From contig NZ_BCTO01000051.1 of assembly GCF_001571325.1 (NCBI RefSeq), positions 1 through 64,000 on the forward strand: a stretch of DNA of 64,000 nucleotides. The letters run 5' to 3'. The stretch's first letter is position 1. Every line of letters starts with the position of its first letter. Of the stretch, positions 52,241 to 60,120 are shown piece after piece. The translations under genes were made by a program, and so were the position numbers. The stretch is from Delftia tsuruhatensis NBRC 16741 (GTDB taxonomy: Bacteria > Pseudomonadota > Gammaproteobacteria > Burkholderiales > Burkholderiaceae_C). Under the pieces are notes generated by a model, which saw only the letters and a program-made list of their open reading frames with translations, searched no databases and was not told where the DNA came from.

Positions 52241-53104
52241 TCAGGCCGGGGCCACGTACCTGTACAGCTCGGTGTGGTCGGCGGCGGGTCCCAGGGACCT
52301 GGAGGCCTCGGCCGCCATGGCGCTGACCTGTTCGGCCAGTGCCATGGGCGTGTGCATGGCCTGGCCCAGCGACAGGGCGATGCCCACGTCCTTGGCCTGC
52401 AGCGCCAGCGAGAAGCCCGAGTTGAAGGCGCCGTTCAGCATGAACTGGTGGGCCTTGTTTTCGGTGGTGTTGTTCTTGCCGGTGGAGGCATTGATCACAT
52501 CCACGATGGTGGCCGGCGCAATGCCGAAGGCCGCGCCTGCGTGGATGGCCTCGGCCGTGGCGATCAGGGCCGCTGCCGAGACATAGTTGTTCAGCGCCTT
52601 GAGCGCATGGCCCGCGCCCACGGGGCCGACATGGGTGATGGCCTGGCCCATGCGCTGCAGCAGGGGCAGGTGCTGGGCGAGCAGGTCCGCATCGCCCCCG
52701 ACCATGATGGACAGCGTGCCCGCAATGGCGCGCTTGACGCCGCCGGAGACCGGCGCATCCAGCAGCCCGATGCCGCGCTCGCCCAGCAGGCCGGCCAGCG
52801 CACGCGTGCGGTTGGGGTCGGCAGAGCTCATGTCGATGATGCAGGCGCCGGGCGGCAGGTGCGGGGCCAGTTCGCCGACCACGGCATCGACGATGCGGGA
52901 GTCGGGCAGCATGGTGAAGACCACGCTGCAGCTGGCAAAGTCGGCCGCGCCGGATGCCACGGCCACACCCGCATGTTCCTGCGCGAATCGTGCGGTGGCA
53001 GCGGGCACGGCGTCCCGGATGACCAGGGCGTGCCCTGCGGCGTGCAGCAGGTGGGCCATGGGCTGGCCCATCATTCCGAGGCCGATGAATCCTATGGTGG
53101 TCAT
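52241..53104 (-). CDS. NAD(P)-dependent beta-hydroxyacid dehydrogenase
   Basis: A 287-residue enzyme of the 3-hydroxyisobutyrate/tartronate-semialdehyde reductase family. The Rossmann loop GFIGLGMMGQPMA opens the protein, the substrate-binding DAPVSGGVKRAIAGTL is at about residues 115-130, and the catalytic Lys is in GHALKALNNYVSA. It probably oxidises or reduces a small beta-hydroxy or alpha-hydroxy acid. It starts 10 bp after the CMD-type gene, so the two are co-transcribed. Confidence 0.87.
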   Translation of the reverse strand: MTTIGFIGLGMMGQPMAHLLHAAGHALVIRDAVPAATARFAQEHAGVAVASGAADFASCSVVFTMLPDSRIVDAVVGELAPHLPPGACIIDMSSADPNRTRALAGLLGERGIGLLDAPVSGGVKRAIAGTLSIMVGGDADLLAQHLPLLQRMGQAITHVGPVGAGHALKALNNYVSAAALIATAEAIHAGAAFGIAPATIVDVINASTGKNNTTENKAHQFMLNGAFNSGFSLALQAKDVGIALSLGQAMHTPMALAEQVSAMAAEASRSLGPAADHTELYRYVAPA

Positions 53105-53114
53105 GCTGCGTGCC

Positions 53115-53513
53115 TCAGATGTCCATCTCTTTGAAGACTTCCGAAGCCACGCGGAAGGAGTCGATGGCGGCCGGCACGCCGCAGTAGATGGCGGTCTGCA
53201 GGAAGACCTCCTTGATTTCGTCCTTGCTCAGGCCGTTGTTGATGGCGCCGCGCACATGCAGCTTGAGTTCATGCGGGCGGTTCAGCGCCGTGATCATGGC
53301 CAGGTTCAGGAAGGAGCGCGTCCTGCGGTCCAGGCCCGGGCGGTTCCAGACATCGCCCCAGCAGTACTGCGTGACCAGCTCCTGCATGTCGATGTTGAAG
53401 TCCGTGGCGTTCTGGATGGACGCATCGACATACTCGGCGCCCAGCACCTCGCGGCGGGTGGACAGGCCCTGGTCGAAGAGGGCGGGGTTCTTGGGGGCGT
53501 AGGCTCGGGTCAT
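53115..53513 (-). CDS. Carboxymuconolactone decarboxylase family protein
   Basis: A 132-residue alpha-helical protein. LDRRTRSFLNLAMITALNRPHELKLHVRGA (in two helices) and IKEVFLQTAIYCGVPAA are the CMD-family core, as in PcaC. The classic Cys pair CxxC is not present; only single Cys residues appear, so it is a PcaC-like decarboxylase or an assembly protein rather than an AhpD-type peroxidase. It is the first gene of the leftward unit facing the GntR-type regulator. Confidence 0.8.
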   Translation of the reverse strand: MTRAYAPKNPALFDQGLSTRREVLGAEYVDASIQNATDFNIDMQELVTQYCWGDVWNRPGLDRRTRSFLNLAMITALNRPHELKLHVRGAINNGLSKDEIKEVFLQTAIYCGVPAAIDSFRVASEVFKEMDI

Positions 53514-53568
53514 GAAAACTCCTGATGGAAGGCGGTGAAGGTGTCTTTCGGTGGAATGGATTTAATCA

Positions 53569-53583
53569 GATTGTCAGACAATC
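53569..53583. promoter_or_regulatory. FadR/GntR-type operator
   Basis: A perfect 15-bp palindrome GATTGTC-A-GACAATC lies between the divergent CMD and regulator genes. Its core TTGTCNGACAA is a known FadR-subfamily operator pattern. A half-site TGACAATC recurs around 53629. The adjacent GntR-type gene is the natural candidate to bind it. Confidence 0.75.
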
Positions 53584-53680
53584 CTACTTGATGAAAATCG
53601 GGATTGCCTGCCGCGCCAGGTGTGTGTATGACAATCCGTCAGTCCGTCCGGCCCCTGGATTGGCGGGTAGGATTCATCCC

Positions 53681-54364
53681 ATGAACCAGATGCTGCGTGT
53701 CCCCCGCGAAGAAACGTCGCTGCGCCTGCGCACGACGCAGACCCTGCGCACGGCCATCCTCGATGGCGTGTTTGCGCCGGGCCAGAAGCTGTCCGAGCGC
53801 GAACTGTGCGAGAGCCTTGATGTGAGCCGTTCGTGCCTGCGCGAGTCGCTGCAGCACCTGCAGGCCGAGGGGCTGATCACCATCGTTCCGCACCGCGGTC
53901 CCGAGGTCACGGACATCTCGGTGCAGGAGGTGCGCGATATCTACGAGGTGCGGGCCAGCCTGGAGGGGCTGGCCAGCCGGGGCTTTGCGCTGCATGCCTC
54001 GGCAGGCCAGCGCGCCGCGCTGCGCGCCAAGCTGGGCGAGCTGGCCGTGCCCGCCGTGGCCAGCGACAAGGTGGCCCTGCTGGCGATCAAGAACCAGTTC
54101 TACGACATCCTGATCGAGGGCTGCGGCAATCTGGTGGCCGGCCAGATGCTGCGGCAGCTGAACAACCGCGTGACGGTGCTGCGGCGCATCTCCATGTCCC
54201 AGCCCGGGCGCCTGCCGCAGACGCTGGCCGAGCTGGATGCCATCGTGACGGCAATAGAGCAGGGCGACGCGGACCAGGCTGCGCGCCTGAGCGCCGAGCA
54301 TGTGCAAAAGGCCAGCCAGGGCGTGTTGCGCGCCATGGCCGAGAAGGCTGGCCCGGCCAGCTGA
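53681..54364 (+). CDS. GntR-family regulator, FadR subfamily
   Basis: A 227-residue regulator. The winged-helix domain (residues 8-78) has the recognition part LSERELCESLDVSRSCLRESL and the wing ITIVPHRGPEV. The all-helical FCD effector domain follows (IYEVRASLEGLASRGFAL, then a histidine-containing metal site near EHVQ). It probably represses the divergent catabolic genes until an organic-acid ligand binds. The ATG is the only well-placed start. Confidence 0.9.
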   Translation: MNQMLRVPREETSLRLRTTQTLRTAILDGVFAPGQKLSERELCESLDVSRSCLRESLQHLQAEGLITIVPHRGPEVTDISVQEVRDIYEVRASLEGLASRGFALHASAGQRAALRAKLGELAVPAVASDKVALLAIKNQFYDILIEGCGNLVAGQMLRQLNNRVTVLRRISMSQPGRLPQTLAELDAIVTAIEQGDADQAARLSAEHVQKASQGVLRAMAEKAGPAS

Positions 54365-54409
54365 TGCCGGGGCCTGCGCCTGTACCTGGGAGTGTCAGTC
54401 CGTGTGCGC

Positions 54410-55429
54410 TCAGTCCGGCTTGACCTGGGCGCGCTTGAGCACCTTTTGCCAGCGCGTCTGCTCGGTGGCAATGAACTGCGCGAACTGCTGGGGCGTGCTG
54501 CCGATGGGCTCTGCCGCATCGCCCTGCAGGCGCTTGAGCGCGTCCGGCGCCTTGACGGCCTTGGCGCATTCGGCGGCCAGCTTGTCCACGTGGGCTCGGG
54601 TCATGCTGGAGGGGGCGAGCATGCCGTACCACTGGGTCATCTCGAAGCCCGGGAAGCCCTGCTCGGCCACGGTGGGCACATCGGGCAACTGGGGCAGGCG
54701 CTGGGTCGATCCCGTGGCGATGCAGCGCACCTTGCCTGCCTTGATGAAGGGCAGCAGAGCGGCGGCGCCGACCGAGGCGGCGTCCAGGCGGCCTGACATC
54801 AGGTCCGTCATCATCGGCCCCGTGCCGCGATAGGGCACGTGCAGCATGAAGATCTCGGCCGTCATCTTCAGGTACTCGAAGGCCAGGTGCCCGGCGCTGC
54901 CATTGCCGGCCGAGCCGTAGCTGAGCTGGCCGGGTTTTTTCCTGGCATAGGCGATGAGTTCACGCAGGTTCTTGACCGGCACGTCGGGGTGGACCACGTA
55001 AAGGCTGGGCACCTTGGCCAGCAGGCTGACGGGCTGGAAGTCCTTGTTCGCGTCGTAGGGCAGCTTGTCGAAGATGTAGGGATTGACGGCCAGGGTGCCG
55101 ATGTGGCCCAGGATGACGGTGCTCTGGTCATCGGCGCGCGCCACTTCCTGCATGGCGATGTTGCCGGCCGCGCCGGGCTTGTTGTCCACGAAGACGTTCT
55201 GGCCCAGGGTCTTGGACAGCTCGGCGGCCGTGGAGCGCGCCACGATTTCCGAGCTTCCGCCCGGCGCAAAGGGCACGACAAAGCGGATGGGCCGTGTGGG
55301 CCAGGCGTCCTGCGCCAGCGCGGCCGCAGGCAGCAGGCCAGACAGGGCCATGGCGCCCGTGCCGGCCAGCAGTTGGCGGCGGCTGAGCGGGGGCAGGTCT
55401 GCGTGGTGAAGAAAGTCGCGCGAAGGCAT
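54410..55429 (-). CDS. Bug/TctC-family receptor with Tat-like signal
   Basis: A 339-residue periplasmic binding protein. The signal region begins with a twin-arginine-like SRRQLLAGTGAMALSGLL and ends ALAQ near residue 40. Mature loops RFVVPFAPGGSSEIVAR and VFVDNKPGAAGNIA are the Bug hallmarks. VPYRGTGPMMTDLMSGR follows. Twin-arginine export is possible but the motif is not complete (SRRQLL). It converges on the regulator gene and has no neighbouring permease. Confidence 0.87.
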   Translation of the reverse strand: MPSRDFLHHADLPPLSRRQLLAGTGAMALSGLLPAAALAQDAWPTRPIRFVVPFAPGGSSEIVARSTAAELSKTLGQNVFVDNKPGAAGNIAMQEVARADDQSTVILGHIGTLAVNPYIFDKLPYDANKDFQPVSLLAKVPSLYVVHPDVPVKNLRELIAYARKKPGQLSYGSAGNGSAGHLAFEYLKMTAEIFMLHVPYRGTGPMMTDLMSGRLDAASVGAAALLPFIKAGKVRCIATGSTQRLPQLPDVPTVAEQGFPGFEMTQWYGMLAPSSMTRAHVDKLAAECAKAVKAPDALKRLQGDAAEPIGSTPQQFAQFIATEQTRWQKVLKRAQVKPD

Positions 55430-55554
55430 GTCTGGTCTCCTGGATATCGTTGTAGTGGATGGTCCGCAGCAGATGCGGCGCCAGCGATGGTGGCGCTGGC
55501 GGCTGTCAATCTGCTGTCAAACCGGGGTCCGCAGGCTACGGAGATACCCGGGGG

Positions 55555-56928
55555 TCAGTCGGTGTGTGCTGTGCGATGGGCTGCGGCTGCGGCCTCGGCA
55601 GCCTGCATGCCGCTGCGCACGGCGCCTTCGATGGTGGCCGGATACGGCCCGTCCACATGATCGCCGCAGGCCCACAGGCCGTGGCCCAGCTCCAGGCCGG
55701 GCCGCTGAAGTTGGGGCAGGCAGGCGAAGGTGGCGCGCTTGTCGATCACGGTGCGCAGCGCAACCAGTCCATGCCAGCCCAACTGCGCCCGTGCCTGGGC
55801 CAGCACCTGGGCCTGCAGGGTGTCGCGGTCCGATGCGCTGTCGCTGATGACGAAGGCCATCAGGCCCTGCGGGCCGCCGAGTTGTCCACGGTCGAAGACG
55901 AATTGCGCAGGCGCATCGGGCGTGGAGCGCAGCGCCAGCCAGGGCGCGCCCGGGGGCAATGTGTGGGAGGGATCGCCGGTCTGCGCATAGACGGTGGCAA
56001 TGGGGCGGTGCTGCAGGTCCTGGGCCAGCTGCGCCCAGCGCTGCAGGGCTATGCCGTCGCGTGCAGGCAGGCTGTCGTGCTCGGCGGCGGTGAGTGCCAG
56101 GCGCGCCGCCTCGGGCGCGGGGCAGGCCAGCAGCACGGCGTCAAAGGGCGCGTCTTCGCCCTGGGCTGCGCCCAGCGTCCAGTGCGGGCCCTGGGGCTGC
56201 AGTTCGGACACGCGGCTGCCCAGGCGCACGGCGTGGCCGCGCTCTTGCATCCACTGCGCGGCCGGCGCGGGGAACAGGCTGCCCAGGTCACGGCGCGGCA
56301 CCAGGAAATGCGAGCCGCCACGGCCGCTGAACAGCGCATCGCGCAGCACGCGAAGGAACACCGTGCCGCTGGCCAGGTGAATGGGTGTGTTGAGCGCCGA
56401 GATGCACAGCGGGTCGATGAATTCGGTGATCAGGCGTTGCGGCAGGCCTGTGCAGAGGTCGGCCACCGTGGCTTCGGCCGCACAGCGAAAGCCCGCCAGC
56501 CGCCAGCGCACGGCGCGCGCCAGCAGGGCTGCGCGCTCTCCCAGGCTCCAGCCGCGTGCGGTGGCAATGCCGGCCAGCGCATCCAGCGGCGCAGGCCAGT
56601 CGGGAAAGCGCAGGCCGCTGCCATCGGCATAGGGCAGGGCCATGGGCTGGCGGTGCAGCGCCCGTTCAGGGTCCACGCCCACCTCGCGCATGAGGCGCAG
56701 GCTTTCGGTGTAGGCACCGATGAGGATGTGCTGGCCGTTGTCCACGCGCAGCAGGCCCTGTGGCGTGTCGAGGTCCATGCCGCGCGCACGGCCGCCGGGC
56801 TCGCGTGCGGCCTCGTGCAGGGTGATGTGCCAGCCGCTGCGGGCCAGCGCAAGGGCGGCCGCGAAGCCGGCCCAGCCTCCGCCGAGGATGGCGGCGCGCG
56901 GCGTGTCCTTGGCGCTGTCTCTGCTCAC
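55555..56928 (-). CDS. hpnE: Hydroxysqualene dehydroxylase
   Basis: A 457-residue flavin-dependent amine-oxidase-fold enzyme, the last step from hydroxysqualene to squalene. The FAD-binding ILGGGWAGFAAALALA opens the protein, followed by EPGGRARGMD, and a second FAD motif GDHVDGPYPATIEGAVRSG lies near the end. I chose the GTG at 56928, which overlaps the hpnD stop in GTGA; an ATG at 56970 would overlap more. HpnC, HpnD and HpnE together make squalene from farnesyl diphosphate. Confidence 0.88.
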   Translation of the reverse strand: MSRDSAKDTPRAAILGGGWAGFAAALALARSGWHITLHEAAREPGGRARGMDLDTPQGLLRVDNGQHILIGAYTESLRLMREVGVDPERALHRQPMALPYADGSGLRFPDWPAPLDALAGIATARGWSLGERAALLARAVRWRLAGFRCAAEATVADLCTGLPQRLITEFIDPLCISALNTPIHLASGTVFLRVLRDALFSGRGGSHFLVPRRDLGSLFPAPAAQWMQERGHAVRLGSRVSELQPQGPHWTLGAAQGEDAPFDAVLLACPAPEAARLALTAAEHDSLPARDGIALQRWAQLAQDLQHRPIATVYAQTGDPSHTLPPGAPWLALRSTPDAPAQFVFDRGQLGGPQGLMAFVISDSASDRDTLQAQVLAQARAQLGWHGLVALRTVIDKRATFACLPQLQRPGLELGHGLWACGDHVDGPYPATIEGAVRSGMQAAEAAAAAHRTAHTD

Positions 56929-57770
56929 CGCGCCATGCGCCCCAGCGCCTGCATCTTCCAGGCCAGCCACAACTTGCGCAGCGGCGGCAGGCTGATGCGC
57001 TGGTGGAGCACGCGGAAGTCGTCGGCCTCGATCTCGCGCAGCAGGGTGCGGTAGATGCTGGCCATCATCAGGCCGGGCTTTTGCGTGCGGCGGTCGGCCG
57101 CGGGCAGCAGGGCCAGGGCCTCGTCGTAGAGGCGGTGGGCGCGCTCGGCCTGAAATCGCATCAGCGCGGTGAAGCGGTCCGAGTATTCGCGCTTGGTGAT
57201 CTCATGCGCCTTGACGTCGAACTGCTGCAGCTCGCTGATGGGCAGGTAGATGCGTCCGCGCATGGCGTCCTCGCCCACGTCGCGGATGATGTTGGTCAGC
57301 TGGAAGGCCAGGCCCATCTTGTGGGCGTAGGCCGTGGTTTCTTCCTGCGTCTGGCCAAAGATGCGCGCGGCCACTTCGCCGACCACGCCTGCGACCAGGT
57401 GGCAGTAGCGCGCCAGGCCCGGGAAGTCCAGGTAGCGGGTCTGCTCCAGGTCCATGCGGCAGCCGTCGATGACCGCCTGCAGGTGGCGCTCCTCGATGGC
57501 GTAGACCGGGGCGTGCGGCATGAGCGCCCGCATCACGGGATGGGAGGGCTTGCCTGCAAAGGCCTGGTGCACTTCGTTTTGCCACCAGCCGAGCTTGGTG
57601 GCGGCCACGCCGGGGTCGGAGACTTCGTCCACCACGTCGTCCACTTCGCGGCAGAACGCATAAAAGGCGGTGATGGCGGCACGGCGCTCGCGCGGCAGGA
57701 AGAGGAAGGCGTAATAAAAGCTGCTGCCCGAGGCGGCAGCCTTGTCTTGGACGTACTGATCCGGATTCAT
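56925..57770 (-). CDS. hpnD: Presqualene diphosphate synthase
   Basis: A 281-residue all-helical prenyl-condensing enzyme that joins two farnesyl diphosphates. The first Asp-rich motif is CREVDDVVDEV and the second is IIRDVGEDAMRGRIYLP, both of the squalene/phytoene synthase type. The opening SFYYAFLFLPRERRAAITAFYAFCR (over one helix) is typical of HpnD. It starts 67 bp after hpnC, and its stop overlaps hpnE. Confidence 0.9.
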   Translation of the reverse strand: MNPDQYVQDKAAASGSSFYYAFLFLPRERRAAITAFYAFCREVDDVVDEVSDPGVAATKLGWWQNEVHQAFAGKPSHPVMRALMPHAPVYAIEERHLQAVIDGCRMDLEQTRYLDFPGLARYCHLVAGVVGEVAARIFGQTQEETTAYAHKMGLAFQLTNIIRDVGEDAMRGRIYLPISELQQFDVKAHEITKREYSDRFTALMRFQAERAHRLYDEALALLPAADRRTQKPGLMMASIYRTLLREIEADDFRVLHQRISLPPLRKLWLAWKMQALGRMAR

Positions 57771-57837
57771 ATGGGGCGGGATTGTCCCATGGACGGCTGG
57801 GAGCCAAAGCCTGGGTGTCGCAACGGCCGGCCCGCCA

Positions 57838-58722
57838 TCACATGCGCAGGGCGCGCCACAGCAGCAGCGGGGCATCGGCCTTGCCGACGGTGGGGCGGCG
57901 GTAGAGGCTGGCGCCCTGCAGCGCATCGACCTTGTCCAGTATGCGCAGCCCGCCCTGCACCACCAGACGCAGCTCCCAGCCGATGCGGCCCGGCAGGCGG
58001 TGCACCAGCGGTGCGCCGGACTGCATCAGGGCGCGCGCCCAGGCCGATTGGTCGGCCAGCAGCGCGCGCACGGCAGGGGTCAATGCAGCGGGCTCGGCGC
58101 GCAGGTCTTCACGCCGCACGCCATGGGCGGTGCAGTCGGCATCGGTCAGGTAGTGGCGCTGGCGTGGCAGGTCCACGCTGAAGTCCTGCCAGAAATTGAT
58201 CAATTGCAGGGCGGTGCAGATGGCGTCGCTGCGGGCCAGCGATTCGGCATCATCCACCCCGTACAGATGCAGCAGCAACCGGCCCACGGGGTTGGCCGAG
58301 CGGCGGCAGTAGTCAAGCAGCTCGGCGCGGTCGGCGTAGGTGGTGCCGGATTCGGTCTTGTGCACGTCCTGCGCGAAGGCGCTGAGCAGGTCGTCCATCA
58401 GCGCCAGCGGCAGCTGGTGGGCGCGTACTTGCGGCGCCAGCCCTGCAAAGACAAGAGGCCAGGCCGTGCGGGCGAGCATGGAGGCCTCGCCTTCGGTGCC
58501 CAGCGCCATCAGGTCGGCACGGTAGGCGGCCAGCGCGGCCAGGCGCTCGGACGGCGTGGCGTCGCCTTCGTCGGCCAGATCGTCTGCAGTGCGTGCGAAG
58601 TGGTAGAGCGCGGCAATCGGCGGGCGCAAGCGGGGCGGGCACAGCCAGGACGCCACGGGAAAGTTCTCGTAGTGCGTGACCGGGGCGGGGGAGGCGGGCA
58701 GGGGGGGAGCGGTGGACTTCAC
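57838..58722 (-). CDS. hpnC: Hydroxysqualene synthase
   Basis: A 294-residue relative of HpnD that converts presqualene diphosphate to hydroxysqualene. It opens HYENFPVASWLCPPRLRPPIAALYHFAR in two steps, with DDLADEGD as the first Asp-rich motif and the second region INFWQDFSVDLPRQRHYL. The start is a GTG at 58722; a later GTG (58680) just before HYENF is an alternative. It is the first gene of hpnC-hpnD-hpnE, divergent from the efflux pump. Confidence 0.88.
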   Translation of the reverse strand: MKSTAPPLPASPAPVTHYENFPVASWLCPPRLRPPIAALYHFARTADDLADEGDATPSERLAALAAYRADLMALGTEGEASMLARTAWPLVFAGLAPQVRAHQLPLALMDDLLSAFAQDVHKTESGTTYADRAELLDYCRRSANPVGRLLLHLYGVDDAESLARSDAICTALQLINFWQDFSVDLPRQRHYLTDADCTAHGVRREDLRAEPAALTPAVRALLADQSAWARALMQSGAPLVHRLPGRIGWELRLVVQGGLRILDKVDALQGASLYRRPTVGKADAPLLLWRALRM

Positions 58723-58765
58723 GGTGGCCGATTGTCGATGCTGCGCGCAAGGCCATGCATTTCAC

Positions 58766-58814
58766 TTGACGGGCTCAAGGGCTTCTCCTAAATTACTAAC
58801 CCGTCAGTCAGTAA
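58766..58814 (+). promoter_or_regulatory. Sigma-70 promoter with TetR-like operator
   Basis: TTGACG (58766-58771) and TAAATT (58789-58794) are spaced by 17 bp, a good sigma-70 promoter for the efflux operon 83 bp downstream. Overlapping the -10, an imperfect palindrome starts TTACTAAC and ends GTCAGTCAGTAA, with ACTAAC/GTCAGT half-sites like those of TetR-type efflux repressors. No tetR gene lies in this window. Confidence 0.6.
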
Positions 58815-58896
58815 ACGGCGCCAGCCAGCTGCCGCGGCATGTTGCCCGGATCTTGCAGCCCGCAGCCGCTTTTCGCACCAGCCCTCCCGGATCCAC

Positions 58897-60120
58897 ATGC
58901 CCGACTTGCCATCGAACCCTGCCGCGCGCGCTTTGCCGCGCCATCTTCTTCTTGCCCCTCTGTGCCTGGCCGCCGCGCTGGCGCTGGGCGCCTGTTCCAA
59001 GGCCGAGCCGCCGCCCGAGCCGGTGCGCGCCGTCAAGCTGCTCACCGTAGGCGTGGGCGCGCTGGACACGCAACTGGAATACGCGGGCGAGGTGCGCGCG
59101 CGCATAGAGTCGCGCCTGGGCTTTCGCGTGGCCGGCAAGCTCGTTCGCCGCGAGGTGGAGCTGGGCCAGCACGTGCAGGCAGGCCAGTTGCTGGCGCGGC
59201 TCGATGCCAGCGACTACCGGCTGGGAGCTGACGCCGCGCGCGCCCAGGTGGCGGCCGCGACCACGCAGCGCGATCTTGCCGCCGCCGATGTGAGGCGTTA
59301 CTCGCAGCTGAAGGCGCAGAATTTCATCAGCGGTGCGGAGCTGGAGCGGCGCGAGGCCACGCTCAAGTCCGCCCAGGCGACGCTGGACCAGGCCAAGGCG
59401 CAGCTGGCATCGCAGAGCAACCAGGAGGCCTATGCCCAACTGCTGGCCGATGTGCCCGGCGTGGTGACAGGCATAGACGCCGAGCCCGGCCAGGTGGTGT
59501 CGGCCGGCTCGCCCGTGGTGCGCATTGCCCAGGACGGCCCGCGCGACGTGGTGTTCGTGGTGCCCGAAGACAAGCGCGGCGCCATCCGCGTGGGCCAGAA
59601 AGTGAATGTGCGCCCGTGGTCGGCCGGCATGCAGCCGCTGCAGGGCCAGGTGCGCGAGGTGGCGGCCAGTGCCGATCCGGTCACGCGCACCTACCAGGTG
59701 AAGGTGGCACTGCCCGCGTCGGATGCGGCCGCCGTGCCGCCGCTGGGCGCGACGGTCCATGCGCTGCCCGAGGGCATGGGCCCCACGGGCCAGCCCGTGA
59801 TCAAGCTGCCGACCACGGCGCTGCGCCAGGAAGGCGGCGGCGGCCAGGGCACGGCCGTGTGGGTGTTCGATGCCGCCAGCAGCACGGTGAAGCTGCAGCC
59901 CGTGCAACTGGCCACGGCCGATGGCAACGAGGCCGTGATTGCCGCCGGCCTGACGCCCGGCATGCAGGTGGTGGCCGCCGGCGTGCATGTGCTCACGCCC
60001 GGGCAGAAGGTCACGGTCTATCAGGACCGGTATGACAAGACGCAGCAGCCGGCACAGGCGCCTGCCGCCGCAGGTGCCGCAGCTTCCGCAGGTGCTGCGT
60101 CCAGCGGAGCGGCCCAATGA
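58897..60120 (+). CDS. RND efflux periplasmic adaptor lipoprotein
   Basis: A 407-residue membrane-fusion protein. The lipobox LGAC is near residue 30. The barrel-sandwich domain begins EYAGEVRARIESRLGFRVAGKL, with two lipoyl halves around a helical hairpin (about residues 110-170). The C-terminal domain ends in an Ala-rich low-complexity tail. It links the inner-membrane pump to an outer-membrane channel. Its stop overlaps the pump gene in ATGA. No TolC-type gene is present. Confidence 0.9.
   Translation: MPDLPSNPAARALPRHLLLAPLCLAAALALGACSKAEPPPEPVRAVKLLTVGVGALDTQLEYAGEVRARIESRLGFRVAGKLVRREVELGQHVQAGQLLARLDASDYRLGADAARAQVAAATTQRDLAAADVRRYSQLKAQNFISGAELERREATLKSAQATLDQAKAQLASQSNQEAYAQLLADVPGVVTGIDAEPGQVVSAGSPVVRIAQDGPRDVVFVVPEDKRGAIRVGQKVNVRPWSAGMQPLQGQVREVAASADPVTRTYQVKVALPASDAAAVPPLGATVHALPEGMGPTGQPVIKLPTTALRQEGGGGQGTAVWVFDAASSTVKLQPVQLATADGNEAVIAAGLTPGMQVVAAGVHVLTPGQKVTVYQDRYDKTQQPAQAPAAAGAAASAGAASSGAAQ

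Noticed and set aside
51125..55429. Two Bug-type receptors as parts of a full tripartite transporter
   Set aside because: No TctA- or TctB-like genes are present in this region; they are orphan receptors, as is common in this family of bacteria.
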